Positions 1-7,823 of a stretch of DNA of 35,737 nucleotides are shown piece by piece. Within the stretch, counting starts at the first letter, position 1; every line of letters begins with the position of its first letter. The DNA is from Alphaproteobacteria bacterium. GTDB lineage: Bacteria; Pseudomonadota; Alphaproteobacteria; Sphingomonadales; Sphingomonadaceae. The notes beneath the pieces are model-generated. The model saw only the letters and a list, made by a program, of their open reading frames with translations, had not been told where the DNA came from and searched no databases. The stretch is from the NCBI GenBank assembly GCA_030431435.1, contig JAUIJI010000013.1, positions 1 to 35,737 on the forward strand. Direction: 5' to 3'. Made by a program: the position numbers and the translations under genes.

Positions 1-1
1 T

Positions 2-163
<162 letters not shown>

Positions 164-208
164 CGGCTCGGCCTTTGCCATGATGAAGCCTGCGCGATCC
201 GCTCGCCG

Positions 209-236
209 CCGGGGACACGCAATAGCATGTCCCCGG
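209..236. terminator. Perfect 9-bp inverted repeat, possible terminator or operator
   Basis: CCGGGGACA at 209-217 and TGTCCCCGG at 228-236 are exact reverse complements around a 10-base loop. It lies 46 bases after the stop codon of the partial gene at 2-163. There is no following T-run, so a classical intrinsic terminator is not shown. A protein-binding dyad is an equal possibility. Confidence 0.35.
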
Positions 237-338
237 ATGCTCTCGCCACTCCGCTTTGTCTCCACAATGTCCTACAGCCCGTCCGCCTGCTAGTGCCGAT
301 CGATGGCCTGCCTGCTTCCGTTCCTTGATCGCGCTCCA

Positions 339-385
339 CCAGCGCGCCGCAAATCCGCGCGTGGCCGGGCATTTTGCGGCGCTGG
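339..385. other. Imperfect inverted repeat (13 paired bases, 2-base bulge)
   Basis: CCAGC-GC-GCCGCAAA (339-353) pairs with TTTGCGGC-GCTGG (373-385) through 13 base pairs with one 2-base bulge and a 19-base loop. The left arm segment GCCGCAAA (346-353) can also pair with a second TTTGCGGC at 432-439, which would give two mutually exclusive folds. GC-rich DNA makes short dyads common, so function is uncertain. Confidence 0.3.
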
Positions 386-439
386 AATTTCCTCTCCAGA
401 ACCGTGTTCCATGCGTTCCATCCGTGCAGGGTTTGCGGC

Positions 440-487
440 AAAGCGAGGCGGTGATGAGGGGCACGTTATGCCGCCTCCTGCCGCTTT
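440..487. other. Inverted repeat before the DUF6152-like gene
   Basis: GAGGCGG (445-451) is complementary to CCGCCTC (471-477), and an outer AAAGC (440-444) to GCTTT (483-487), with a 5-base internal bulge on the right side and a 19-base loop. It ends 55 bases before the ATG at 543. It could be part of a structured 5' leader together with the repeat at 339-385, or a chance dyad. Confidence 0.25.
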
Positions 488-542
488 ACAGGCCAGCGGG
501 CTTGTGCGAGCATCCGGCCCATTCGGAATTGAGGGACGGGGA

Positions 543-920
543 ATGATGCACAAATTCAAGGGCCTTGCTGCGTGCGCAGCGCTGCTGGGCGCGCTGGTGA
601 TGCCGGCATCGGCGCATCACAGCTTTGCCATGTTCGACAGGCAGGGCGAGATGTGGCTGGATGGCACGGTCAAGGAATTCCAGTGGACCAATCCGCACAC
701 CTTCATCCAGGTCGAAGTACAGCAGGACGGCCGCACAACCGAATGGAGCCTTGAAGGCGGCAGCCCCAACATCCTCTCGCGCAACGGGTGGCGGCGCACC
801 GTGCTGAAACCGGGCGACCATGTCCGCGTGCTGATCTATCCGCTGCGCAGCGGGGAGCCGGGCGGATCCTTCCTCGAGGTCCACAAGGACGATGGCTCGG
901 TCTATTACTATCATGGCTAG
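543..920 (+). CDS. DUF6152-like small secreted protein
   Basis: A 125-residue protein with an N-terminal signal peptide (MMHKFKGLAACAALLGALV, probable cleavage after MPASA) followed directly by HHSFAMFD. It also carries GTVKEFQWTNPHTFIQVEV. The HHSFA start of the mature protein and the E-W-NPH core are what I recognise as the DUF6152 family of small exported proteins of unknown function. Upstream in-frame codons exist from 303, but the signal peptide and the G-rich ribosome binding site at 530-541 favour ATG 543 (ATG 546 is also possible). The next gene overlaps its 3' end, implying translational coupling. No biochemical role is assigned to this family as far as I know. Confidence 0.75.
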   Translation: MMHKFKGLAACAALLGALVMPASAHHSFAMFDRQGEMWLDGTVKEFQWTNPHTFIQVEVQQDGRTTEWSLEGGSPNILSRNGWRRTVLKPGDHVRVLIYPLRSGEPGGSFLEVHKDDGSVYYYHG

Positions 921-1710
921 GGCAATCGCGTCGCTGGCGGCGCTCTTCATGATCGCAGGCTCGCCTCTGGTGCCCGCAATGGCTGAAGTGGGGCCGGAGC
1001 CGGATGGCACCGTTCCTGCCGATCCGCGGGATTTCAGCGGCGTGTGGATGAATGACAATTCGCTGGACGAGCAATTGAAGCGGCAGGGCATCAAGAGGCT
1101 CGATCCCGACGCGCCCGAACCGCCTCCCCCGCCCGAACCGCCGCTCACGCCCGCCTATCAGGAAGTGCGCGCCCAGATGCAGGCCCAGCGTGCCAATTGG
1201 GAGGAAGGGGCAGAGCCCTGCTCCTGGCCCGGCACCGTGCGCCTGATGGGCTATCCCTATCCCTTCGAGATCCTGCACACGCCGGGGCGCATCACGATCA
1301 TTTTCGAAGCGGAAAGCCAGGTTCGCCGGATCTTCCTCGACCGTAGCGAGCACCTGCCCTTCGAGGAGCTGGACCCGAGCTATAATGGCGATTCCATCGG
1401 CCATTGGGACGGCGATACGCTGGTGGTGGACACCATCGGCTTCAACACGCTGACCGAGCTGGGCGGCGGCATTCCCCATTCGGAGGAAATGCGGGTGGTC
1501 GAACGTTTCCGCTATATCGATGGCGACACGATGCAGATGGACATGACCATCACCGACCCGCTCGCCCTGACAGAGCCGATCGAGCGGACCTACATCTATT
1601 CCAAGCGCCCCGATTGGCGCATCCGCGAATACAGCTGCATGGAAAACAACCGCGACGCACCCACCGCAACAGGCGAACGCGTGGGCGGCGTGGTTTCAGC
1701 GGGGGATTGA
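892..1710 (+). CDS. Secreted conserved protein of unknown function, partner of the DUF6152-like gene
   Basis: A 272-residue protein if translation starts at ATG 892, or 265 if it starts at ATG 913. Both give a signal peptide (RAIASLAALFMIAGSPLVPAMA). The start overlaps the preceding gene by 29 bases (892) or 8 bases (913), so the pair is likely coupled. The mature part contains DPRDFSGVWMND, a Pro-rich linker (PEPPPPPEPPLTP), a Cys-containing segment (PCSWPG), then GHWDGDTLVVDTIGFN and ERFRYIDGDTMQMDMTITDP. These segments look like a beta-rich periplasmic protein family that commonly accompanies DUF6152 proteins in sphingomonads. No enzyme motif is recognised. Its stop is 32 bases from the convergent motB stop, with no obvious terminator between. 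Confidence 0.75.
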   Translation: MARSITIMARAIASLAALFMIAGSPLVPAMAEVGPEPDGTVPADPRDFSGVWMNDNSLDEQLKRQGIKRLDPDAPEPPPPPEPPLTPAYQEVRAQMQAQRANWEEGAEPCSWPGTVRLMGYPYPFEILHTPGRITIIFEAESQVRRIFLDRSEHLPFEELDPSYNGDSIGHWDGDTLVVDTIGFNTLTELGGGIPHSEEMRVVERFRYIDGDTMQMDMTITDPLALTEPIERTYIYSKRPDWRIREYSCMENNRDAPTATGERVGGVVSAGD

Positions 1711-1742
1711 GTATCTGGGCGGACACCTCCGGAAGCGGCGCC

Positions 1743-2603
1743 TCAGTTCAGCAGGGTGATCGAAATCCGGCGGTTCCTCGGGTCCATGGGGTTGTCACGG
1801 ATGAGGAGTTCGCGGTCGGCCACGCCTTCGATGCGTGAAAAGCGCGCCTCCGGTATGCCGCCGAGCAGCAATTGCTGGCGCGTGGCTTCTGCGCGGCCGG
1901 TGGAGAGCGACCAATTGTTCGCGCCTGATCCCGCGCGCCACGGGGCGGCGTCGGTGTGTCCGCGCACCGTCATGGCGTTGCCGTGTTCGCCCACTGCGTC
2001 GGCGATAATACTGAGCAGGTCGCGCGCTTCGGGCACCAACACGGTGGAGCCGAGGTGGAACATCGAGAAATCGGCATCGTCCACCAGGTCGATGCGGATG
2101 CCCTCGTCCGTGCGCATCACGCGCACCTGCCGGGCAAGGCGGGCGAGTTCGCGGCGTGCCTCTATCTGTTCGCGGATCTCGCGGGCGATTTCCATGCGGC
2201 GGCGCTCGGCAGTATCTGCGCCGCCCTCCGCCGGTCCGCCGCGCGCGTCACGGGGGATGGTGATGGCTTGGGTGCCAGTCTGGCCTGCTGCATTGGGATA
2301 ATTATCCACATCGGTTATGGATGAGCCACCCAGCATTCCGTCCGCACCCGCGCTTGCCTCGCGCATCTTGACCAGCGTGGGGGTGAAGTAGTCGGCAAGG
2401 CCCTTGCGCTGGTCCTCGGTGGTCGCGCCGAGCAGCCACATGAGGAGGAAGAAGGCCATCATCGCGGTCACGAAGTCGGCATAGGCCACCTTCCACGCGC
2501 CGCCATGATGCCCGCCGCCCTCGATGGTGATCTTCTTGACGATAATGGGCGCGAGCGGGGCCTCGGGCTGGGTTTCGGGAGCGGGGGCAGGTGCGGTCGC
2601 CAT
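1743..2603 (-). CDS. motB: Flagellar motor stator protein MotB
   Basis: A 286-residue stator B subunit. The short cytoplasmic N-terminus is Pro/Ala-rich. The single membrane helix follows GGAWKVAYADFVTAMMAFF, where Asp43 is the ion-carrying residue of the family. The C-terminal OmpA-like peptidoglycan-binding domain shows TVRGHTDAAPW and NNWSLSTGRAEATRQQL, then the closing NRRISITLL. Length is close to typical MotB (about 300). The AYADFVTAMM context is that of proton-driven MotB rather than PomB. The start is one base after the motA stop, so the two are translationally coupled. It is the last gene of the long minus-strand flagellar operon. Confidence 0.95.
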   Translation of the reverse strand: MATAPAPAPETQPEAPLAPIIVKKITIEGGGHHGGAWKVAYADFVTAMMAFFLLMWLLGATTEDQRKGLADYFTPTLVKMREASAGADGMLGGSSITDVDNYPNAAGQTGTQAITIPRDARGGPAEGGADTAERRRMEIAREIREQIEARRELARLARQVRVMRTDEGIRIDLVDDADFSMFHLGSTVLVPEARDLLSIIADAVGEHGNAMTVRGHTDAAPWRAGSGANNWSLSTGRAEATRQQLLLGGIPEARFSRIEGVADRELLIRDNPMDPRNRRISITLLN

Positions 2604-2604
2604 C

Positions 2605-3468
2605 TTACTTGCCCCGCAACGTGTCGAGCAGGTCAGTCAGCGACGGGCGATGGGCAGGCGGCAGGCCAGAACGGGCGCTCTCCACCACCAGCGGCTGCGG
2701 ATAGCCATGCAGCGAAGCGATGATGACCTGCTTGATCGACTGCATGATCTGCGCGTCGTGGCTGATCACCTGCTTCAGGCGCCCTGCCATCGGCCCGACC
2801 ATGCCATAGGCGAGGAGCACGCCGAGGAAGGTGCCGACCAGCGCCGATCCGATCATCCCGCCAAGCACCGATGGCGGCTCATCGATAGAGGCCATGGTCT
2901 TGATCACGCCGAGCACAGCAGCAACGATGCCGAGCGCCGGAAGCGCGTCCGCCAGCGTCTGGATCGCGTGTTGCGGCTCTTCCATCTCGTGCAGATGCGT
3001 CTTGATGGCATTGTCCATCACATCCTCCACCGCATGCGTATCGAGCGAGCCGGAGGAGACCACGATCAGGGTCAGCGTATCGCAGATCAGATCGGTCAGC
3101 GCCTTGTCCGCCAGCAGGTTGGGATATTCGGCAAAGATCGCGGAATCCTGCGGGTTGGTGACGTGGGACTCCAGCGCCACCGGCCCTTCGGTCTTGAGCA
3201 TCTTCATCAGCTTGCTGGTGAGCGCGATGGCATCGACATGGTCCTGGTCCGAATATTTGGGGCCCTTGAAGACCTTGCCGAAACCGGCACCAAGCAGCTT
3301 CAGTTCGTGCATGGAATTGCCGGTGATCGTGGCGCCGATGGCCGCGCCGCCGATGATCATCATCTCCAACGGCAAGGCCTTGAGCACAGGACCAAGCGAG
3401 CCGCCGGCGATAAGAAAACCGCCGAAAACCATGACGAGCAGGACGACTATCCCGATGGCTGCAAACAT
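2605..3468 (-). CDS. motA: Flagellar motor stator protein MotA
   Basis: A 287-residue, four-helix stator A subunit. The first two helices are at the N-terminus (FAAIGIVVLLVMVFGGFLIAG and LEMMIIGGAAIGATITG). A large cytoplasmic loop follows, then the two conserved helices DALPALGIVAAVLGVIKTMAS and GSALVGTFLGVLLAYGMVGP. These carry the conserved proline and small-residue motifs of the proton channel. Length matches E. coli-type MotA. It lies 18 bases after flgL, with an AGGGGAA ribosome binding site in that gap, so it appears co-transcribed with the hook-filament junction genes rather than from its own sigma-28 promoter. A second, divergent MotA homologue is encoded at 11543-12202. Confidence 0.95.
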   Translation of the reverse strand: MFAAIGIVVLLVMVFGGFLIAGGSLGPVLKALPLEMMIIGGAAIGATITGNSMHELKLLGAGFGKVFKGPKYSDQDHVDAIALTSKLMKMLKTEGPVALESHVTNPQDSAIFAEYPNLLADKALTDLICDTLTLIVVSSGSLDTHAVEDVMDNAIKTHLHEMEEPQHAIQTLADALPALGIVAAVLGVIKTMASIDEPPSVLGGMIGSALVGTFLGVLLAYGMVGPMAGRLKQVISHDAQIMQSIKQVIIASLHGYPQPLVVESARSGLPPAHRPSLTDLLDTLRGK

Positions 3469-3486
3469 GTCTGGTTCCCCTGCGAA

Positions 3487-4407
3487 TTATCTGATGCTGT
3501 CAAAAAGACTGAGGTTGGAAAGCCGCGCGAAACCGGCCTGGCTGGCTTCGAGCACGGTGAGGATTTGCTGCAGTTCCGCCACGGTGGAGGCGAAGTCCAC
3601 GCCGCCATTGTCCGCGATCTGCGAGGCACGCGATTGCGACTGGTCGAGCTGGCGATCCTGGATCACCTCGATCCACGCGATGCGCGATCCGGCCACGGTC
3701 TGCGCGCGGGTCAGCTGGTCCAGCGCATCGTCGAAACCGGCCAGAGAATCGCGCGCGGCGGTGGCGGGATCAGCCGCACCGCCCTGCAAGGCGGCCGCGA
3801 GGGCTGCGATATGTGCGAAAGCATCTGTGGCGCTGCCGCCAGTGGTGAAGTTGAGCACCTCCGGCCCGGTCAGCCCGCGCGTGATCGACTGGCCTTGTCC
3901 GAGGTCGATCTCGCCGCTGCTGGCGGTGCCGATATAAACGACTGCGCCCGTGCCATCGATCTCGTAGGCGCGCCCCGCCCCCTCGCCGCCGAACAGCGCG
4001 TTGCCGCTGCCGTCAATGGCGTTGGCCGAGGCCATCAGCCGCAAGCGCAGCTGTTCAAGCTCCGCGCCGATGGTCTCGCGCTCGGCATTGCCCACGGTAT
4101 CACTCGCCGCCCACAGCGCCAGTTCGCGCGCACGGATGAGGTCTGCGCCGATCGATTCCAGCGCGCTCGCAGCAAGTTGCAGGTCGTCGCTGGCATGCTT
4201 GGCGTTGTCGGCATTGATCGTGCCCAGGCGGTCCGCACGGGCCAGCAGGCGCAGGCGCGATGCTGCCACCGGGTCCTGCGAGGAACGGTCAAGCCGCTCG
4301 CCGGTCGAAAGCTGGTTCTGCAGATCCTCCGCCAACCCGCGCAGCTCTCCCATGTGAAGCTGCGAACGGCGATAGAAGGCCAGTGTGGAATTGGTGACGC
4401 TGACCAT
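3487..4407 (-). CDS. flgL: Flagellar hook-filament junction protein FlgL
   Basis: A 306-residue flagellin-like protein (HAP3). The N-terminal D0/D1 helix reads SVTNSTLAFYRRSQLHMGEL with the typical flagellin-family pattern (LSTGERLDRSSQDPVAASRL). The C-terminal helix pairs with it (DFASTVAELQQILTVLEASQ, FARLSNLSLFDSIR). The middle is short, close to the 317 residues of E. coli FlgL. The start codon overlaps the flgK stop as TGATG, giving tight coupling. FlgL sits between FlgK and the filament and is exported by the flagellar type III system. Confidence 0.92.
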   Translation of the reverse strand: MVSVTNSTLAFYRRSQLHMGELRGLAEDLQNQLSTGERLDRSSQDPVAASRLRLLARADRLGTINADNAKHASDDLQLAASALESIGADLIRARELALWAASDTVGNAERETIGAELEQLRLRLMASANAIDGSGNALFGGEGAGRAYEIDGTGAVVYIGTASSGEIDLGQGQSITRGLTGPEVLNFTTGGSATDAFAHIAALAAALQGGAADPATAARDSLAGFDDALDQLTRAQTVAGSRIAWIEVIQDRQLDQSQSRASQIADNGGVDFASTVAELQQILTVLEASQAGFARLSNLSLFDSIR

Positions 4408-5735
4408 CAGCCCACTCCAAGGATGGTGTCGAATACGTCAGAGGCGACCTGGATCACCCGGCCCGATGCCTGGAAGGCCTGCTGGTATCGCAGGAGGTTT
4501 GCCGCCTCCTGGTCGAGGTCCACGCCCGTCTCGGCAGACAAGGCGACGCCTGCGGTATCGGCAATGGTGCGCAGCGCGTCGCGGGTGACGGTGCGCGCGC
4601 TGATCGCGCTCGAAAGCTTGAACAGCAGGGCGTCGGCTGCGGTGGCCGGACCATTTATGGAGAGCGCATCGCGCAGCGCCTGCAAATTGGAGGCATTGCG
4701 GCTGCCCGCCCCGGCACCGGCAGGCGCAGTGGCGATCTGCCCGCCACTGGTGAGCGCGAGGGCGATATCGCCGGCATCGCTGCCGCTGAAGAAGGGCTGG
4801 CCGGGATTGCCATCGATATCCGCGCCTGCGGTTTGCACCGTGTTGACGCGGGTGATCAACAGGTTGGCAAGATCGTCCAGCTCGGTGCGCAAATCCGAAA
4901 TCGCGACCATCGCCTGCGACCCGCCGAGAAGGCTACCGGACGTTAGCGCAGCAGCATTGCCGCCAACGGTGAAAGCAAAGCTGCCATCCGGATTGCTGCT
5001 GCGCGCAAGCGTGTTCGCGACATCGCCGCTCACCAGCGTCTCACCGCCGATCTGCACGGACACGCGGCCCAGCGCATCGAATGTGGTTGTAGTGCCCGCC
5101 AGTTCGGAGAGGCCTCGCAGCAGGCTGTCGCGCTGGTCATGCAGCACTGCCATATTGCTCGATCCGGGTCGCGCCTTGGCGATCGCGGTGTTGGTGCGGG
5201 CGAGTTCGCCAGCGAGCAGGTTGACCTGCTCCACCCCGGCGTCAGCCGTGAACAGCAGGTCCGCTTCGGCCACATCAAGGCCGCTGGTTGCGATCTGGAA
5301 AGTCTGGGCGAGCCTGCGGCCATCCTCGATGACAGCAGCGCGCAACGGGCCTTCAAGGGGATCGGAAGAAAGCCGCGCAAGGCTGGCTTCGAAATCGACC
5401 ACGGCGGGATATATTCCCGCCTGCTCCACCGCAGCCTCGGCGTTACGCAGGCCGGAAAGCTCGGTATCGGCGCGGTTGACGTCCCCCGATGTGCGGCGCG
5501 CCTCGTTCTGCAGGAACAGCGAGTTTGAACGCACCACCCGGTCAGGCCGCACGCCGCTCAGCGCCGCGCCAGGCTCCATCGCGATGCCGCCCTTGGAGGC
5601 GACTTCCTGCATCGCCAGGGTGCGCCGTGCGTAATCGGGGTTGCTGGCATTGGCGATGTTCTGCGCGGTGATATCCAGCGCAGCGCGCGCGGCCATCGCG
5701 CCGCTCTTGCCGATGTTGAGGAGGTCACTCGCCAT
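4407..5735 (-). CDS. flgK: Flagellar hook-associated protein FlgK
   Basis: A 442-residue hook-filament junction protein (HAP1). The N-terminus has the rod/hook family signature (ALDITAQNIANASNPDYARR). The C-terminus has the matching coiled-coil helix with the typical ending NLLRYQQAFQASGRVIQVAS. It is about 100 residues shorter than E. coli FlgK (547), with the deletion in the variable central domains; such short forms are common in alphaproteobacteria. Three bases separate its start from the rod-binding gene stop. It is secreted through the flagellar export apparatus, with the FlgN-like protein at 13571-13906 as its likely chaperone. Confidence 0.93.
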   Translation of the reverse strand: MASDLLNIGKSGAMAARAALDITAQNIANASNPDYARRTLAMQEVASKGGIAMEPGAALSGVRPDRVVRSNSLFLQNEARRTSGDVNRADTELSGLRNAEAAVEQAGIYPAVVDFEASLARLSSDPLEGPLRAAVIEDGRRLAQTFQIATSGLDVAEADLLFTADAGVEQVNLLAGELARTNTAIAKARPGSSNMAVLHDQRDSLLRGLSELAGTTTTFDALGRVSVQIGGETLVSGDVANTLARSSNPDGSFAFTVGGNAAALTSGSLLGGSQAMVAISDLRTELDDLANLLITRVNTVQTAGADIDGNPGQPFFSGSDAGDIALALTSGGQIATAPAGAGAGSRNASNLQALRDALSINGPATAADALLFKLSSAISARTVTRDALRTIADTAGVALSAETGVDLDQEAANLLRYQQAFQASGRVIQVASDVFDTILGVG

Positions 5736-5738
5736 GGC

Positions 5739-6047
5739 TTATCCCTCGCCTTGCTGGATATGCGCGGACAATTGCCGCTCGATCGCCTCCGCGAGGCCGA
5801 ACACGCCCTGCTCGGACGCAATGTCAGCGAAATGCTCGTCCCGCATGGCTTCGAACTGTTCGAGGCCCGGCCCGCCCAGCAGCTCCTCCCCGCCGAAATC
5901 GGCGGCGCGCGCGCTGGCGAGCAGCTGGCGCAGGAAGATCGCCTCGAAAGCCTGCGCCGCCTGCCGCAGCTCCCCTTGCGGGGTGCTGGCAGAAGACGAC
6001 GCAGGCCCAAGAGCCGTCGGGGTACCGAGAGCGGAAACAGTTGTCAC
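5739..6047 (-). CDS. flgJ: Flagellar rod-binding protein (FlgJ N-terminal domain only)
   Basis: A 102-residue protein matching the rod-binding (rod cap) half of FlgJ: RQAAQAFEAIFLRQLLASAR, a short glycine-rich segment, then MRDEHFADIASEQGVFGLAEAI. The C-terminal glucosaminidase domain of enterobacterial FlgJ (313 residues) is absent. A separate lytic transglycosylase at 13985-14878 probably supplies the wall-opening activity. The start is a GTG overlapping the flgI stop (GTGA), a coupled arrangement. It acts in the periplasm at the growing rod tip. I use the flgJ symbol in the sense of the rod-binding domain only. Confidence 0.88.
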   Translation of the reverse strand: MTTVSALGTPTALGPASSSASTPQGELRQAAQAFEAIFLRQLLASARAADFGGEELLGGPGLEQFEAMRDEHFADIASEQGVFGLAEAIERQLSAHIQQGEG

Positions 6048-7141
6048 AGGACCACCATCTCTGCCTGGAGGGCGCCAGCCTGCTTCAGCGCCTCGAGGAT
6101 CACCACGAGGTCTGACGCACCGACGCCAAGCATGTTCAGCGCATCGACGATTTCGGAAAGATTGGCCCCGCCCGGCATCATCGCCACGCGAGCCTCGCTC
6201 TCCTCGAAAGCGAGCGTCGAGTTCTCTTCCTGCGCGGTCACGCCGCGGCTGAAGGGTTCGGGCTGGATCACCATGGGATCTTCCTCGATCCGCACCACCA
6301 GCTTGCCGTGGCTGACCGCGGCAGGCGCAAGTCGAACGGCGGAATTGATCACCACCGTGCCAGTGCGACTGTTGACGATCACGCGCGCCGGGGTTTCTGC
6401 AGGTGTCACCGGCAGCATCTCGACTTCGGCGATCATCTGCGAACGCGCATCGCCGCCAAAGGGCATGACGATGGAAAGCGTCACCGCATCGACGATAGTG
6501 GCAGCGCCGGGAAAGCGCGAATTGATCGCGTCGCGCATTCGAGAGGCGGTCTGGAAATCGGCATTGTGGAGGTTGAAGCGCAGTTCGCCTTCGCTGTCGA
6601 AACCGGTTGCGACGGCCTGCTCCACGGTCGCACCGTCAGCGATGCGGCCCACGGTGGGGACGTTGACCGACAGCTGCGAGCCGTCGCGGCCCGATACGCC
6701 AAGACCACCCACGGCGAGGTTGCCCTGCGCCATGGCATAGACCTGCCCGTCCGCACCCTGCAGCGGGGTCAGCACCAGCGAACCGCCGCGCAGGGAACGC
6801 GCGCGGCCCAAGGCGGATACGGTCACATCGATGGTCTGGCCCGGCTTGGCAAAGGCGGGCAGTTCGGCGGTGATAATGACCGCAGCCGCATTCTTGAGAC
6901 CGGGCGAAACACCCGGCGGCAAGGTGAGGCCGAGGCGGCCCGAAACCCCGCGCATGGCCTCCGTCACATAATCGAAATTGTCATCGCCCGTGCCGTCGAG
7001 GCCCACGACGATGCCATATCCGGTCAACTGGTTGGGGCGCACGCCTTCGAAGGTGCCAAGATCACGAATACGCTCGGCATGAGCGGGCGCGGACAGCATG
7101 AGGCTGGCCAGCGCGAGCAGGATGGCAGTGATGATACGCAT
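6044..7141 (-). CDS. flgI: Flagellar P-ring protein FlgI
   Basis: A 365-residue periplasmic protein with a clear signal peptide (RIITAILLALASLMLSAPAHA). The family's conserved start of the mature chain follows: ERIRDLGTFEGVRPNQLTGY, then GLDGTGDD. The length equals E. coli FlgI (365). The frame stays open upstream to 7327, but that extension lies inside flgH and lacks any signal, so ATG 7141 is chosen. FlgI forms the peptidoglycan-level bushing around the rod and needs FlgA (12666-13202) as assembly chaperone. The gene overlaps the next one by 4 bases. Confidence 0.95.
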   Translation of the reverse strand: MRIITAILLALASLMLSAPAHAERIRDLGTFEGVRPNQLTGYGIVVGLDGTGDDNFDYVTEAMRGVSGRLGLTLPPGVSPGLKNAAAVIITAELPAFAKPGQTIDVTVSALGRARSLRGGSLVLTPLQGADGQVYAMAQGNLAVGGLGVSGRDGSQLSVNVPTVGRIADGATVEQAVATGFDSEGELRFNLHNADFQTASRMRDAINSRFPGAATIVDAVTLSIVMPFGGDARSQMIAEVEMLPVTPAETPARVIVNSRTGTVVINSAVRLAPAAVSHGKLVVRIEEDPMVIQPEPFSRGVTAQEENSTLAFEESEARVAMMPGGANLSEIVDALNMLGVGASDLVVILEALKQAGALQAEMVVL

Positions 7142-7155
7142 GTCTTCACTCCCCT

Positions 7156-7815
7156 TCAGAACGGGCTGACCATGTTGAAGAAGCGGCCCAGCCATCCCGG
7201 GCGGCTGGCCTGCTGGATCGCGCCATTGCCGCCATAGATGATCTGCGCATCGGCGATGCGGCTGGAAGGCACGCGGTTGTCGCCATCGATATCGGCCAGC
7301 CGCAGGATTCCTGCGAACTGCACCCATTCATCGCCCTGGCTCAACTGCATGTTCTTTTCTCCGACCACCAGAGCGGTGCCATTGGGCCGCACTTCGCGGA
7401 TGGTCACCGCGATGGAACCGCTCAACGTGCTGCGCTGGGAAGCATTGCCCGATCCATTGAACGACGAATCCGCCGAAGCATTAAGGGCATCGGGGTTGAG
7501 GAAGGCGAGCGGACCGGCGGTGGGCGGGGTCAGCGACACGCCGCCGTCACGGCCTGTGGTAGCGCTGGTGCTCTTGGACGTGCCGACGCTTTCGACGAGC
7601 AGGATGGTGACAAGATCGCCCACGCGGCGCGCGCGGGTGCCTTCGTGGAGCGCGGCATAGCCGCTGGCGGGCTGGAAGATCGCGCCGTTGCGCGGCGCTT
7701 CCATGGTGATCGGCGTAGGCAAGGTGGCGGTAAAGCCGGGGCGCGGATTGCCGCCCTCCATGCCGCAGGATGCCAGCGTGGTGGCAGCAAGCGCGAGTAT
7801 GATTGCGTGCTTCAT
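7156..7815 (-). CDS. flgH: Flagellar L-ring lipoprotein FlgH
   Basis: A 219-residue outer-membrane ring protein. The signal ends in a lipobox (TTLASC) with the lipidated Cys, then GMEGGNPRP. The family core follows: EGTRARRVGDLVTILLVES, DSSFNGSGNASQR and a C-terminal VRPNGTALVVGEKNMQL, ending NRVPSSRIADAQIIYGGNG. Length matches FlgH (about 230). An upstream GTG at 7827 is in frame, but ATG 7815 has a good GAGGAG site 5 bases away that overlaps the flgG stop codon. It builds the L-ring with FlgI below it. Confidence 0.95.
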   Translation of the reverse strand: MKHAIILALAATTLASCGMEGGNPRPGFTATLPTPITMEAPRNGAIFQPASGYAALHEGTRARRVGDLVTILLVESVGTSKSTSATTGRDGGVSLTPPTAGPLAFLNPDALNASADSSFNGSGNASQRSTLSGSIAVTIREVRPNGTALVVGEKNMQLSQGDEWVQFAGILRLADIDGDNRVPSSRIADAQIIYGGNGAIQQASRPGWLGRFFNMVSPF

Positions 7816-7823
7816 GATGCTCC

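Larger units (their letters stand above)
164..542. other. Non-coding gap with three inverted repeats
   Basis: No convincing gene is seen in these 379 bases: the short frames on both strands give low-complexity Arg/Pro/Ala-rich translations and overlap each other. The gap holds three inverted repeats (209-236, 339-385, 440-487; listed separately). A purine-rich stretch at about 530-541 (GAGGGACGGGG) directly before the ATG at 543 is a likely ribosome binding site. I see no clear sigma-70 or sigma-54 promoter. Confidence 0.5.

Noticed and set aside
303-542. N-terminal extension of the DUF6152-like gene
   Set aside because: The extension would place 80 residues before a clear signal peptide, and its composition is not gene-like. 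ATG 543 has a G-rich ribosome binding site.
1005-1020. TGGCACC-GTTC-CTGCC, sigma-54-like site
   Set aside because: The -12 half has only TGC in common with the consensus, and it is within a coding region with no gene start downstream.
1711-1742. Gap between convergent genes checked for a terminator
   Set aside because: The 32 bases show only a weak GC dyad and no T-run, so no terminator is called.
2524-5634. Plus-strand open frame of about 1,036 codons opposite motB, motA, flgL and flgK
   Set aside because: It runs antisense to four well-recognised genes, and its translation has no domain or motif. Long antisense frames are common in GC-rich DNA because stops are rare in one frame.
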